Source: Rheinheimera sp. A13L
GTDB lineage: Bacteria; Pseudomonadota; Gammaproteobacteria; Enterobacterales; Alteromonadaceae
Direction: 5' to 3'
Assembly (NCBI RefSeq): GCF_000217935.1
Contig: NZ_AFHI01000004.1
Span: 1 to 64,000 of the forward strand
DNA: 64,000 nt
A model generated the notes under the pieces. That model saw nothing but the letters and a program-made list of their open reading frames with translations, ran no database searches and had not been told where the DNA came from. The position numbers and the translations under genes are program-made. Position 1 is the first letter of the stretch, and each line of letters opens with the position of its first letter. Shown here piece by piece: positions 27,972 through 36,244 of this stretch.

Positions 27972-28008
27972 ATAAAAAAATGCCAGTCAGCTGAGCTGAC
28001 TGGCATTC
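27972..28008 (-). terminator. Terminator of the kexin-like protease/chaperone operon
   Basis: AATGCCAGTCAGCT/AGCTGACTGGCATT is a nearly unbroken palindrome. On the minus strand it is followed by TTTTTTTATA. It lies 35 nt beyond the stop of the chaperone-like gene. Confidence 0.88.
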
Positions 28009-28042
28009 ATATTTAGAAATTTGCTGTAGCTTAAAGCATAAA

Positions 28043-28585
28043 TTAGTTTGGTTTATTCAGCTTTTCAACTACATCCAAACGAGCTTCTTTTACCAGACCT
28101 GATTTGCGGATTGAGTCCACTAATTCAGTCAGATTTGCACCAGCAGGAGCCTGCATAATGGCAATTTTGTCACCAACGGCTTTGACCAGTTTTAATCCAA
28201 AGTCTTGTTGTAAGCTTTGCAGTGCAGCTGTATCACTTGCCAATATGGACAAACGGCCAGTGACAACTCCAAGTTCACCTGTCAGTAAGTTTCTTACCAC
28301 AGCATCAGTTTTCACTGTACCCTCTGTATTCACGACAGTTTGCTTTACTAAAGCGCGACCAGATAATGTGCCATTAGAGGTATCTGCTGCAAGACTAGCC
28401 GGAGCTAAGGCTAACTCAGGTACTAATTTGTAAACACCAAAGTCAGCATTTCCAACTTTTTTCGCTTTCACTACTTCAGCTTTTGCCGGGATTAGTTTTT
28501 TCAACTCTGGTGAAACTTCTGTAGCCTGAGCACAAGCCATAGTTCCAATAGTAGCCAGAGCAACTAAGGTTAATTTCAATTTCAT
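28043..28585 (-). CDS. Exported small protein, probable chaperone/inhibitor of the adjacent S8 protease
   Basis: This is a 180-residue exported protein with a signal peptide (cleavage near AQA-TEV, residue about 22). The mature part is Ala/Val/Lys-rich. Its C-terminal 60 residues (VTGRLSILASDTAALQSLQQ, then KLVKAVGDKIAIMQAP, ending VKEARLDVVEKLNKPN) have the strand-helix-strand pattern of an I9 subtilisin propeptide. It starts 18 nt after the kexin-like protease gene, and that protease lacks an obvious propeptide of this kind. In Aeromonas, a kexin-like protease (ASP) needs a small downstream-encoded exported chaperone (ORF2). By analogy I infer the same role here; I saw no direct sequence match to ORF2. 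Confidence 0.6.
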   Translation of the reverse strand: MKLKLTLVALATIGTMACAQATEVSPELKKLIPAKAEVVKAKKVGNADFGVYKLVPELALAPASLAADTSNGTLSGRALVKQTVVNTEGTVKTDAVVRNLLTGELGVVTGRLSILASDTAALQSLQQDFGLKLVKAVGDKIAIMQAPAGANLTELVDSIRKSGLVKEARLDVVEKLNKPN

Positions 28586-28603
28586 AACTCTGTACTTCCT
28601 CTA

Positions 28604-30898
28604 TTAATGGCCAAATACACGAATAGCTACACCTTCGACAACTGAAGGTTGAGCGTTGTTGGCATAACCATCAACACCAAAAAAACCACCTGTAGACGGG
28701 TAATTTGAGCCGTTAGCATCCAGTACTTTTACAGTCCAGGTACCCTGAGCGTTTTCGCCATAGAAAGCGTTGGTCAGGAAGACTGAATCATTCAGAATAT
28801 AACCAGGCTGGAAGAAGAAATCTTCTGTCAGAGCCGGAATAGTCAAGGCTTGCTTAGAGGATAACAATACGCTCTTCGTGCCAGCAGGTGATGTCACTTC
28901 AATAGCTAAGTCAATACCAGCTGTAGTCTGGAAATAACCATCTACTGTCATGAAACCGTAGGCCATATCAGGGTTAGATACTGAAAACTTCAGCTGAGCA
29001 CCTTCAAGCACCATTTCGTCAGACACTTCAAGAGTCACTGTAGCGCCAGTGGCACTGTTATCCGGTACAGCTAAAGCCAATGACGTTGGTGTTTCAGTGT
29101 CAGCATAAGAACCTACGCCTACCCACTCTGAAATCACTTCTTCACCTAAATCAGCGGTGTAGTTTTTTGCCATGGCTACAGCAGCACCCGCATCAACACG
29201 GCCAAAACCGTACAGGTTGTTGAAGTTAAAGCCTGCAGCGTTTTCTACCCAGCCCTGGTGAGCCAGGAATTCACCATTGGATAATTCCAGTGCTACAGGT
29301 GCATTGTCTGGATCAACCATAGTGCTGGTAGAGACCAGAATGTGGCGAATATCACGGTAGCTCAGCTCTGGGTTCGCAGAGGCAATCAGCGCTACTACAC
29401 CTGAAGCATTTGGAGCAGCTGATGAAGTACCATTGAAGGTTGAAGTGTAGTTACAGCTGGCGTTTTCAGGATGGCCCGGGTTGTTGAATGGGTAAAACCC
29501 TTCAAAGAAGCCTGGGAAATAGTTATTATCAAAAAGCTCAGCTCTGGCAAAACTACTGTAACCACGCAAACACGTCATTTGGTCAGTTGTTACCATAGCA
29601 GGAGCGAAGTCACCATATTCACCAGATGGTGCAGACACTAACAAGTTGGCACCTGCAGTGGAGTAGCTGGTGTGTTTGCCGTCACTGTTTACTGCGCCAA
29701 CGCTGAAGTAATAAGGAGTCGCCTGAGAAGGTTCAAAGTTACCGTTGTAACAGGTTAAACCTAAATCATTGGCGCCGTTTACTTCGCATAAGTCGTTATC
29801 AAAGCCGACACTTCCGTCAAGGAAGCTGTTGCCGCTGGACTTCATATTGACAGCGCCTAAACCTGAGCGTAGCTCCGTAGCACTGTATTGTTGTACTTCT
29901 TCATCAAACTCAGAATAAGCTATTGCAGCAGGAATGGTGATGCCATAGCTGCGGTTAAATACAGCTACAGGTTCAGAAGCCGTAATACCACTGCCCGGAG
30001 CACCATGGCTTAATACATAAGCGACGTTGCTTTGCTCTTCCAGATAGTTCATGCCTATCAGTTGAGCATCAGGTGCAACACCACGACCACCTAAACCATT
30101 CCAGCCTTCAGCTGCGATCAAACCAGCAACACTGGTACCATGGTCGCCGGTGGCGTTCATACTGGTTGGGTTTGTTGGATCCGCAACACCAGGTACAAAG
30201 TTCAGTGAGCGATTAGGTATTACATTGTTTTTCAGGTCTTCATGACCGATTTCTAAACCTGAGTCCACGACAACAGCAATAGTGTTGCGGCCAGTGGCGC
30301 CAGCTGCATAGGCCGCAGCTACGTTGACATCTTCACCCTCAACCAGAATATCAGGGTTTTTACGGGATTCGACTATAGCCGCGGCATCTTCTTCCGGCAG
30401 TCCTATTAAGTCGGTTAACAAGGTAAAGTAAGTCTCATACAATGAATCGCTCATTGAGTAGGCTTTTTGTCCGGTATTTTTTAAGTGCCATTGTTGGTAA
30501 GCCAATGGATCAGTGCCTGCACCAGCTATGGTGACAGTTGCAGTAGCTGATGCTTCACCATCAGATACAGTATAAGAAAATACTTGTTCGCCGGGGGCAG
30601 TTGGAGTGAATACAAAATTCAGACCTGTGACAGCTAAAGTACCTTTACTCAGTGTGTAAATACCACCAACTGAGGGCACTGCAGCACCATTTTCAGAGAT
30701 AGCAGTCAGGCTTAATGGATCCTGGTTTGCATCACTAGCTGCAAAAGCACCTGATACCGGAACCCATTCTCTTACTTCGACGTTAGTTAGTGAGACATTT
30801 GTTGCTTGTGGAGCAACGTTTTTTTTCCCATCACCACCACAGGCTGCAAGAGCAACCAGCACAGCAACGGATAAAGCAGAATATTTTAGCTTAGACAT
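28604..30898 (-). CDS. Kexin-like S8 serine protease, lipoprotein with P domain
   Basis: This 764-residue exported protease has a lipoprotein signal (lipobox LAAC, Cys20). Residues about 28-128 form an Ig/cadherin-like domain (SYTVSDGEASATATVTI). The S8 domain carries Asp212 (VVVDSGLEIGHEDL), His253 (GDHGTSVAG) and Ser492 (NGTSSAAP), as in proprotein convertases. The C terminus is a P domain (about 620-764): LKFSVSNPDMAYGFM, LAIEVTSPAGTKSVLLS, AQGTWTVKVLDANG. The kexin-type S8 plus P architecture resembles Aeromonas ASP. It is the first gene of a two-gene operon with the chaperone-like protein, and has a 22-bp palindrome upstream. Confidence 0.9.
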   Translation of the reverse strand: MSKLKYSALSVAVLVALAACGGDGKKNVAPQATNVSLTNVEVREWVPVSGAFAASDANQDPLSLTAISENGAAVPSVGGIYTLSKGTLAVTGLNFVFTPTAPGEQVFSYTVSDGEASATATVTIAGAGTDPLAYQQWHLKNTGQKAYSMSDSLYETYFTLLTDLIGLPEEDAAAIVESRKNPDILVEGEDVNVAAAYAAGATGRNTIAVVVDSGLEIGHEDLKNNVIPNRSLNFVPGVADPTNPTSMNATGDHGTSVAGLIAAEGWNGLGGRGVAPDAQLIGMNYLEEQSNVAYVLSHGAPGSGITASEPVAVFNRSYGITIPAAIAYSEFDEEVQQYSATELRSGLGAVNMKSSGNSFLDGSVGFDNDLCEVNGANDLGLTCYNGNFEPSQATPYYFSVGAVNSDGKHTSYSTAGANLLVSAPSGEYGDFAPAMVTTDQMTCLRGYSSFARAELFDNNYFPGFFEGFYPFNNPGHPENASCNYTSTFNGTSSAAPNASGVVALIASANPELSYRDIRHILVSTSTMVDPDNAPVALELSNGEFLAHQGWVENAAGFNFNNLYGFGRVDAGAAVAMAKNYTADLGEEVISEWVGVGSYADTETPTSLALAVPDNSATGATVTLEVSDEMVLEGAQLKFSVSNPDMAYGFMTVDGYFQTTAGIDLAIEVTSPAGTKSVLLSSKQALTIPALTEDFFFQPGYILNDSVFLTNAFYGENAQGTWTVKVLDANGSNYPSTGGFFGVDGYANNAQPSVVEGVAIRVFGH

Positions 30899-30948
30899 TG
30901 TGTTGTTCTCTGTTCCATGATTTCAAGTTTTTGTTAGAAGCTTACCGA

Positions 30949-30970
30949 TTTGGATGTGCGCACATCCAAA
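30949..30970. promoter_or_regulatory. 22-bp perfect palindrome upstream of the kexin-like protease
   Basis: TTTGGATGTGC and GCACATCCAAA form an uninterrupted palindrome about 50-72 bp upstream of the protease start, the right position for an operator. No regulator with this site is known to me. There is no T-run, so it is not a terminator. Confidence 0.5.
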
Positions 30971-31101
30971 ACCAATCGCGTTTCCATCCTAACATGTTAA
31001 TAAATTGGAACTCTAGTGATTTGTTTGTGTTTTTTGAGGGGTTAACATCTATGATTTGTAAGGTTTTTTGTAGTGGTTTGTTTTTTTTGTATGTTTTTCA
31101 C

Positions 31102-31130
31102 AAAAAAAAACGGAGCTCTTGGCTCCGTTT
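31102..31130 (-). terminator. Terminator of aguB-aguA
   Basis: On the minus strand the 9-bp stem AAACGGAGC/GCTCCGTTT has a short loop and is followed by TTTTTTTTTG. It lies 17 nt beyond aguA. Confidence 0.9.
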
Positions 31131-31146
31131 GAGAAACGAATGTAAA

Positions 31147-32253
31147 TCAGCTTGGCTGCTGCTGAGTTATGCAGTGCACATTACCGCCACCTAATAAAAT
31201 TTCCCTTCCAGGTACAGTGACCACCTGATGTTTTGGAAAGACTTTACTCAGGATCTCTATCGCCACCTGATCGTTGGCATCGTCAAACACCGGAACCACC
31301 AAACCCCCATTGCATAAATAGAAGTTGATGTAAGAACCAGCTAAACGGGCTTCAGATTCACGAGGTACAGCAGCTCCTGTTAAATCCACTGTGGCATATT
31401 CGTCTGCTTTGGCCAGCATAGGGGCAGGCACAGGCAGTTTATGTACTGTGAATTTGCGGCCTTTGGCGTCTGTGCTGTTTTCCAGCACTTCTAAAGCGGC
31501 GCGTGAACGTTCGTACTGTGGGTCGTTTTTATCGTCAGTCCAGGCCAGCAAAACTTCGGCAGGGCCAACAAAACAGCACATATTATCGACGTGACCATCG
31601 GTTTCGTCGTTAAAAATGCCTTCTTTGAGCCAAATGACTTTATCTATACTTAAATAATCCGACAGCATCTGCTCGATTTGTTCGCGGGATAAATCCGGGT
31701 TGCGATTTTTATTCAACAAACATTCTTCAGTGGTCAGTAAAGTACCTTCGCCATCGACATGAATAGCACCGCCTTCCAGCACAAAACCTTCAGTGCGATA
31801 ACGTGGCGTACCTTCGATATTGGCAATCTTTTGCGCGACCTGATCGTCTCTGTGCCATGGGAAATACAAACCGCCGTTTAAACCACCCCAGGCATTAAAG
31901 GTCCAATCCACTGCACGTACTTCTTTTCCATTGGTCACAAAAGTAGGGCCGGTGTCACGGCACCATGCGTCATCCGTTGAGGTTTCAACCACACGTATTG
32001 GATAGGTCGTGGCTTCTAAAGACAACTGCGCTTGTGCGTTGGCAAACTGAGCTGCAGAAGCCAATACTGTGACAGGCTCAAAACGGGCAATGGCACGGAT
32101 GACAGCACAAAAAGCGTTTTGAGCTGGCTTAGCGCCTAAACGCCAGTTATCGGTACGTTCTGGCCATACCATCCAGGTTTGTTTATGCGTTACCCATTCG
32201 GCTGGCATAAAAAAACCATCGGCACGAGGCGTACTATTTAATGTAACAGCCAT
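31147..32253 (-). CDS. aguA: Agmatine deiminase
   Basis: AguA converts agmatine to N-carbamoylputrescine and ammonia. The 368-residue protein has the guanidino-modifying enzyme fold: N-terminal [59 protein letters not shown] with the catalytic acidic and His residues, and GGGNVHCIT near the C terminus with the nucleophilic Cys at residue 361. It follows aguB with a 1-nt gap, so the two steps of agmatine-to-putrescine conversion are co-transcribed. A terminator follows. Confidence 0.97.
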   Translation of the reverse strand: MAVTLNSTPRADGFFMPAEWVTHKQTWMVWPERTDNWRLGAKPAQNAFCAVIRAIARFEPVTVLASAAQFANAQAQLSLEATTYPIRVVETSTDDAWCRDTGPTFVTNGKEVRAVDWTFNAWGGLNGGLYFPWHRDDQVAQKIANIEGTPRYRTEGFVLEGGAIHVDGEGTLLTTEECLLNKNRNPDLSREQIEQMLSDYLSIDKVIWLKEGIFNDETDGHVDNMCCFVGPAEVLLAWTDDKNDPQYERSRAALEVLENSTDAKGRKFTVHKLPVPAPMLAKADEYATVDLTGAAVPRESEARLAGSYINFYLCNGGLVVPVFDDANDQVAIEILSKVFPKHQVVTVPGREILLGGGNVHCITQQQPS

Positions 32254-32254
32254 C

Positions 32255-33145
32255 TTAGTTGTTACCTTCAGTAGGTGTGGTTTTGCCGTCTTTCGTTAAC
32301 AGGGCACCGTATAAATCGATACGACGGTCACGGTACACGCCCCAGTTGCGACGGTTTTTCGCAGTTTCGTCCAAATCGAAGGTATGGACTAACACAGCTT
32401 CGCTGACTTCGTCTGCTTCTTCTACCTTGGCACCAAACTCGTTGGCAATAAAAGAACTGCCGTAGAAGGTAATAGCAAAGTCGTCTTCGGTTTCACGACC
32501 AATGCGGTTCGATGCAATGAGTGGAACCAGGTTGGCAGCTGCGTGGCCTTGTTGAGTGCGTTGCCAGTGTTCACGTGAATTCACTGTTTCATCATGAGGT
32601 TCAGTGCCAATAGCTGTAGGGTAGAACAGCAGTTCTGCGCCCATTAATGCCATGCTGCGGGCACATTCAGGGAACCACTGATCCCAACAAATACCTATAC
32701 CAATTTTGGCATAAGCTGTATCCCAAACTTTAAAGCCAGTGTCACCCGGAGTGAAATAGAATTTTTCGCTGTAACCAGGGCCATCAGGGATATGGCTCTT
32801 GCGGTATAAACCTAAGTTGCTGCCATCTGCGTCAATCACGGCCACTGTGTTGTAGAAGCAGTTGCCGGATTTTTCATAAAAGCTGATAGGCAGAACCACA
32901 TTCAGCTCTTTAGCAATTTTGCTGAAATGGGCAATAGCCGGATTATCTTCCACAGAAGTGGCGAACTCTAAATATTCATACTTTTGTTTCTGGCAGAAGT
33001 AGTTACGTTCAAACAATTCCTGCAACAGGATAATTTGTGCACCCTGAGCTGCTGCATCACGGACTAAGCGCTCACCACGGGCAATATTTTCGTCAACATT
33101 CCAGCCACCAATCATTTGGGTGGCAGCCACAGTTACCTTACGCAT
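32255..33145 (-). CDS. aguB: N-carbamoylputrescine amidase
   Basis: AguB hydrolyses N-carbamoylputrescine to putrescine, CO2 and ammonia. The 296-residue nitrilase-superfamily enzyme shows the catalytic triad regions: Glu in [11 protein letters not shown], Lys in [12 protein letters not shown], and Cys in [15 protein letters not shown]-type motifs and the C-terminal [12 protein letters not shown] are typical of AguB. The ATG at 33145 has GAGGAG upstream; five more in-frame codons lie before it. It is the first gene of aguB-aguA and is preceded by three 12-bp tandem repeats. Confidence 0.96.
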   Translation of the reverse strand: MRKVTVAATQMIGGWNVDENIARGERLVRDAAAQGAQIILLQELFERNYFCQKQKYEYLEFATSVEDNPAIAHFSKIAKELNVVLPISFYEKSGNCFYNTVAVIDADGSNLGLYRKSHIPDGPGYSEKFYFTPGDTGFKVWDTAYAKIGIGICWDQWFPECARSMALMGAELLFYPTAIGTEPHDETVNSREHWQRTQQGHAAANLVPLIASNRIGRETEDDFAITFYGSSFIANEFGAKVEEADEVSEAVLVHTFDLDETAKNRRNWGVYRDRRIDLYGALLTKDGKTTPTEGNN

Positions 33146-33170
33146 GCTAAGTCTCCTCAAGCCAGGGGTT

Positions 33171-33206
33171 ACAATTCAAAATAGAATTCAAAACAGAATT
33201 CGGATT
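33171..33206. repeat. Three 12-bp tandem repeats upstream of aguB
   Basis: The units ACAATTCAAAAT, AGAATTCAAAAC and AGAATTCGGATT repeat with a 12-bp period about 26-61 bp before the aguB start. The position suggests a regulatory site or a spacer of variable copy number. The rest of the gap 33207-33414 shows nothing definite. Confidence 0.55.
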
Positions 33207-33414
33207 TAAAGATGCAGCTACTCTAGTCAGTTTTGCCCTCAAGGGCAACAAACAGAGGCAATCAAAAGCCTGGGCTGCAAGGGCGCGCAAAATGCCGTAT
33301 TTTTACGCTGTCGTCAATGAGTTTCAGGCTGTTCAGCTGCAGTTTCAGGGCAGTTCGGGCTGCCCTGAATTAACTATGGATTAATATGCAAAAATACCGG
33401 GTTTTTAGTGAATG

Positions 33415-34059
33415 TTATTCCTTTGGCTCTTTTGCTAAACGCGCTGCTAACAGCAGCAGTTCAGGCTGCAACCTGACTTTGTAATTAATATGCTGATAAC
33501 TGTATTGCACTAAGCCGTCTTTGTTCATGATAAAAACCGCAGGCACAGGCAATACTACTTTGCCGCTGCTTGTTTCTTTATTCAGATTCAGTTTGTAAGT
33601 GTTTAAATAGGTGGCACTGGTTTTTTCATCCAGATAATAAGCTACACCAAAAGCTGAGCTTAAATTGAACTGACTATCCGATAGCAGGGTATAAGTAATA
33701 GCTGCATCTTTGGTGTCTTTTAAACTGGCCTGAACTGCCGCTGGGCTGTCTGGTGTAACTGCAATCAACTGATAACCCAAAGCTTTGAGTTTAGGTTCAA
33801 TGTCACGTAAAGCGGCCAGTTGCAGGTTGCAATAAGGGCACCAACCGCCGCGGTAAAACACCAGCACTGTGTCTTGCTGTTTTAAAACTGAATTCAGTTC
33901 TACGGTTTTACCTGTGGCATCCTGCAGGCTAACCTTTGGTGCTGTCATACCGTTTAATAAGGGCTTAATATCTTCAGGGCTTTGGGCAATACGGGGTTCT
34001 GCTAACAGGTTAAAACTAAAGAGGCAGATAGTAAGTAACAGCATATGCTTCATTTTCAT
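33415..34059 (-). CDS. Exported peroxiredoxin-like protein (AhpC/TSA family)
   Basis: This is a 214-residue exported thioredoxin-fold protein. A signal peptide (MLLLTICLFSFNLLA) is cleaved near residue 20. The AhpC/TSA domain contains TVLVFYRGGWCPYCNLQLAALRD, in which the CxxC occupies the peroxiredoxin active site. It continues with YQLIAVTPDSPAAV and YTLLSDSQFNLSSAFGV. It is probably a periplasmic peroxidase or thiol-disulfide enzyme. AAGGA precedes the ATG. It is divergent from the flavin hydroxylase gene. The CPYC motif differs from typical Prx (TxxC), so redox function rather than peroxidase is possible. Confidence 0.85.
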   Translation of the reverse strand: MKMKHMLLLTICLFSFNLLAEPRIAQSPEDIKPLLNGMTAPKVSLQDATGKTVELNSVLKQQDTVLVFYRGGWCPYCNLQLAALRDIEPKLKALGYQLIAVTPDSPAAVQASLKDTKDAAITYTLLSDSQFNLSSAFGVAYYLDEKTSATYLNTYKLNLNKETSSGKVVLPVPAVFIMNKDGLVQYSYQHINYKVRLQPELLLLAARLAKEPKE

Positions 34060-34202
34060 TTTGGTTTTTCCTTAAGTGATATGAGCTTATATACCGGAAT
34101 TGTCTGAAAAATCTTTCAGTGTGCGGCGAATAATTACTGATATAGCGCAAAAAAAAGATCTCAAAGCAGGGTAGAATGCGCTGAAGTCAGTGGGAGGTTT
34201 CT

Positions 34203-35363
34203 GTGCTGGATATATTAATTGTAGGTGGTGGTATGGTGGGCGCTTCAGTGGCGCTGAAGTTAAGCCGTGCCGGTTTACAAGTGGGCTTAATTGAAAAACA
34301 GTCTGTCTCAGCTTATGACCCACAAAGTACTGTTGATCTTCGTGTATCCGCTATTAACAGACGCAGCGAACAGTGGCTGACCGACTTAGGCGCCTGGTCT
34401 TTATTACAACAATGGCGTTTATGCCCGTATAAACGTTTACAGGCTTTTGAAGGCGAACAGGCAGGACTCACTTTTCATGCCGATGAAGTGGCACTGACGC
34501 ATCTGGGCCATATTATTGAAAACAACCTGATCCAGCAGGCGCTGTGGGCCAAGTTTTCTGCCAACTTGCAACTGTTTTGCCCTGCCACTGTGACTGGTTT
34601 TGAGCAGCAAGCTGACTATGCCAGTGTCACCACAGCAGAATTTGGTGAGCTAAAAGCCAAACTGGTGATAGCCGCAGATGGTGGCCAATCGCAATTACGC
34701 CAGTTGGCACAGATTGCTGTATCAGGCTGGCAGTATCAGCAAAGCTGTTTAGTGGTTACAGTCAACACAGAATACGATCAGCAGGACATCACCTGGCAGC
34801 AGTTTCATGAATCAGGGCCGCGGGCTTTTTTACCTTTACCAGGCAAGCAAGGCTCCCTGGTTTGGTACGACCATCATCATAAAATTAAACAGCTGGCGGC
34901 TTTATCTAAAACTGCTTTGGCTGAGCAAATTCAGCAGGCTTTTCCGGCTAAGCTTGGCAAAATTACGGTGGAGCAAGTGGCCAGTTTTCCTTTAGCCAGG
35001 GTCCATGCAAAGGACTATGTCAAAGGCAGGCTGGTGCTGGTAGGTGATGCGGCTCACAGTATTAATCCGCTGGCAGGTCAGGGCGTGAATTTGGGTTTTG
35101 CTGATGCTATGCTGCTCTGCGAACTACTGGAGCGCTCTTTTACGCAAGGCCATGATTTGGCGGATTTTGAATGGTTAAAGCAATACCAAAGCACACGCCA
35201 GCGTGAAAATGCGCTGATGATGGCAGCTATGGACCTGTTTTATCAAAGCTTTAGCAGCAGCTTGCCCCCAGTGCGTTTTGTACGCCAGTTGGGGTTAGCA
35301 GTAGCAGAAAAGGCCGGTCCGCTCAAACACTGGGTCAGCCGGTATGCTGTGGGTATCACTTAA
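34203..35363 (+). CDS. UbiH/UbiF/VisC-family FAD-dependent hydroxylase
   Basis: This is a 386-residue flavoprotein monooxygenase of the ubiquinone-hydroxylase family. The N terminus has the GxGxxG FAD-binding motif (ILIVGGGMVGASVALKL). DLRVSAINRRSEQWL and the DG motif (VIAADGGQSQLR) follow. The second FAD block is LVGDAAHSINPLAGQGVNLGFADA. Members hydroxylate the quinone ring in ubiquinone synthesis (C5, C6 or C1). UbiF (2-octaprenyl-3-methyl-6-methoxy hydroxylase) is my best guess because it stands alone, away from ubiH-visC, but sequence alone does not separate the subfamilies. The start is GTG at 34203 with GGGAGG upstream. Confidence 0.88.
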   Translation: MLDILIVGGGMVGASVALKLSRAGLQVGLIEKQSVSAYDPQSTVDLRVSAINRRSEQWLTDLGAWSLLQQWRLCPYKRLQAFEGEQAGLTFHADEVALTHLGHIIENNLIQQALWAKFSANLQLFCPATVTGFEQQADYASVTTAEFGELKAKLVIAADGGQSQLRQLAQIAVSGWQYQQSCLVVTVNTEYDQQDITWQQFHESGPRAFLPLPGKQGSLVWYDHHHKIKQLAALSKTALAEQIQQAFPAKLGKITVEQVASFPLARVHAKDYVKGRLVLVGDAAHSINPLAGQGVNLGFADAMLLCELLERSFTQGHDLADFEWLKQYQSTRQRENALMMAAMDLFYQSFSSSLPPVRFVRQLGLAVAEKAGPLKHWVSRYAVGIT

Positions 35364-35469
35364 AAGAGCGACAGTTGCTGAACCGAAGATCAAAGGAGTT
35401 GCTCCGGTCCACTGTAGTCACAATTGCATATATCTGAGTTGCAACCCAAAAAAATTGTCCCGGTATCCA

Positions 35470-36060
35470 CTAAAAGGCTTCAAGGTTAACTACAGCCGCG
35501 GCAGTGCGTTCAGCAGCGGTTTTTTCGTCAACAAACAACATCAGCTTAAACTCACCATTGATAGACGAAAATCTGATTTGCAGATGCAACCTGTTGTTAT
35601 CAGGTTGAGGGGAGGGTTGAAAATCCAGGATCAGATTGGAATGTGCCAGATGGCTTTGTCTGTAGCCTGCAGCCAGCTCTGGAGCTGTTTGCATCACTTG
35701 ATCCAACAAAGCCAATTGTTGTTCTATGGTCTGAGTGGTATCCGGCGATGCTTCGGATGAAACCCAGGCCAGAGTGCCAAAAGCTGTGATGAATTGTTGC
35801 TGCAAAGCAGAGAATTTTCGTCTGAGCTCTGTATAGTCTGTACCCTGATAATAAGTCAGCAACACAGCTTGCAGTTTATCTTCCGCCCACTGTGTTTCTA
35901 CTGTGGCTTGTGCTTCAAACAGGGTCAGGCTGGTTTTGGCCAGAACTTCATCTTTTAGCTCAGCTTTTGTACTGCCCAACACAAAATCAGGCAGCTGAAA
36001 ATCGGCAGCTATTAAAGAGGAACTGAACAAAGTAATGACAAGAAAAGAAAAAATACGCAT
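35470..36060 (-). CDS. Exported protein of unknown function
   Basis: I do not recognise this 196-residue protein. It has a signal peptide (FSFLVITLFSSSLIAA, cleavage near residue 19). The mature part is mixed alpha/beta: a helical stretch rich in Gln, Glu and Leu (about 70-135, YTELRRKFSALQQQFITAF and QTIEQQLALLDQVMQT), then beta strands (LILDFQPSP, LHLQIRFSSI, FKLMLFVDEKT). There is one putative strand-rich C terminus and no cysteine. It converges with the hydroxylase gene and lies downstream of the chemoreceptor operon on the same strand. A periplasmic location is likely; function is unknown. Confidence 0.75.
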   Translation of the reverse strand: MRIFSFLVITLFSSSLIAADFQLPDFVLGSTKAELKDEVLAKTSLTLFEAQATVETQWAEDKLQAVLLTYYQGTDYTELRRKFSALQQQFITAFGTLAWVSSEASPDTTQTIEQQLALLDQVMQTAPELAAGYRQSHLAHSNLILDFQPSPQPDNNRLHLQIRFSSINGEFKLMLFVDEKTAAERTAAAVVNLEAF

Positions 36061-36244
36061 AGCGATGACCCAACCTGCTTGTTGCTACCATGGCTATAAG
36101 ATAGCAGCAATAAGGGCATAGACTAAATAATTTATTTTATTCAATGGCTTGTAGTGAAAAATTTGTTTTGTGTAAAACAACACCCGTCCCTGGGTTTTGT
36201 ACGCTTCGTTTTTTAGTAACAGAGTTCTAAATTCGTTGAGTGTC

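Noticed and set aside
30898-31194. A 98-codon plus-strand frame upstream of the kexin-like gene
   Set aside because: It covers a palindrome and the aguA terminator and has low-complexity hydrophobic composition.
35344-35760. A 138-codon plus-strand frame
   Set aside because: It lies opposite the exported-protein gene (35470-36060), which has a signal peptide and better codon use.
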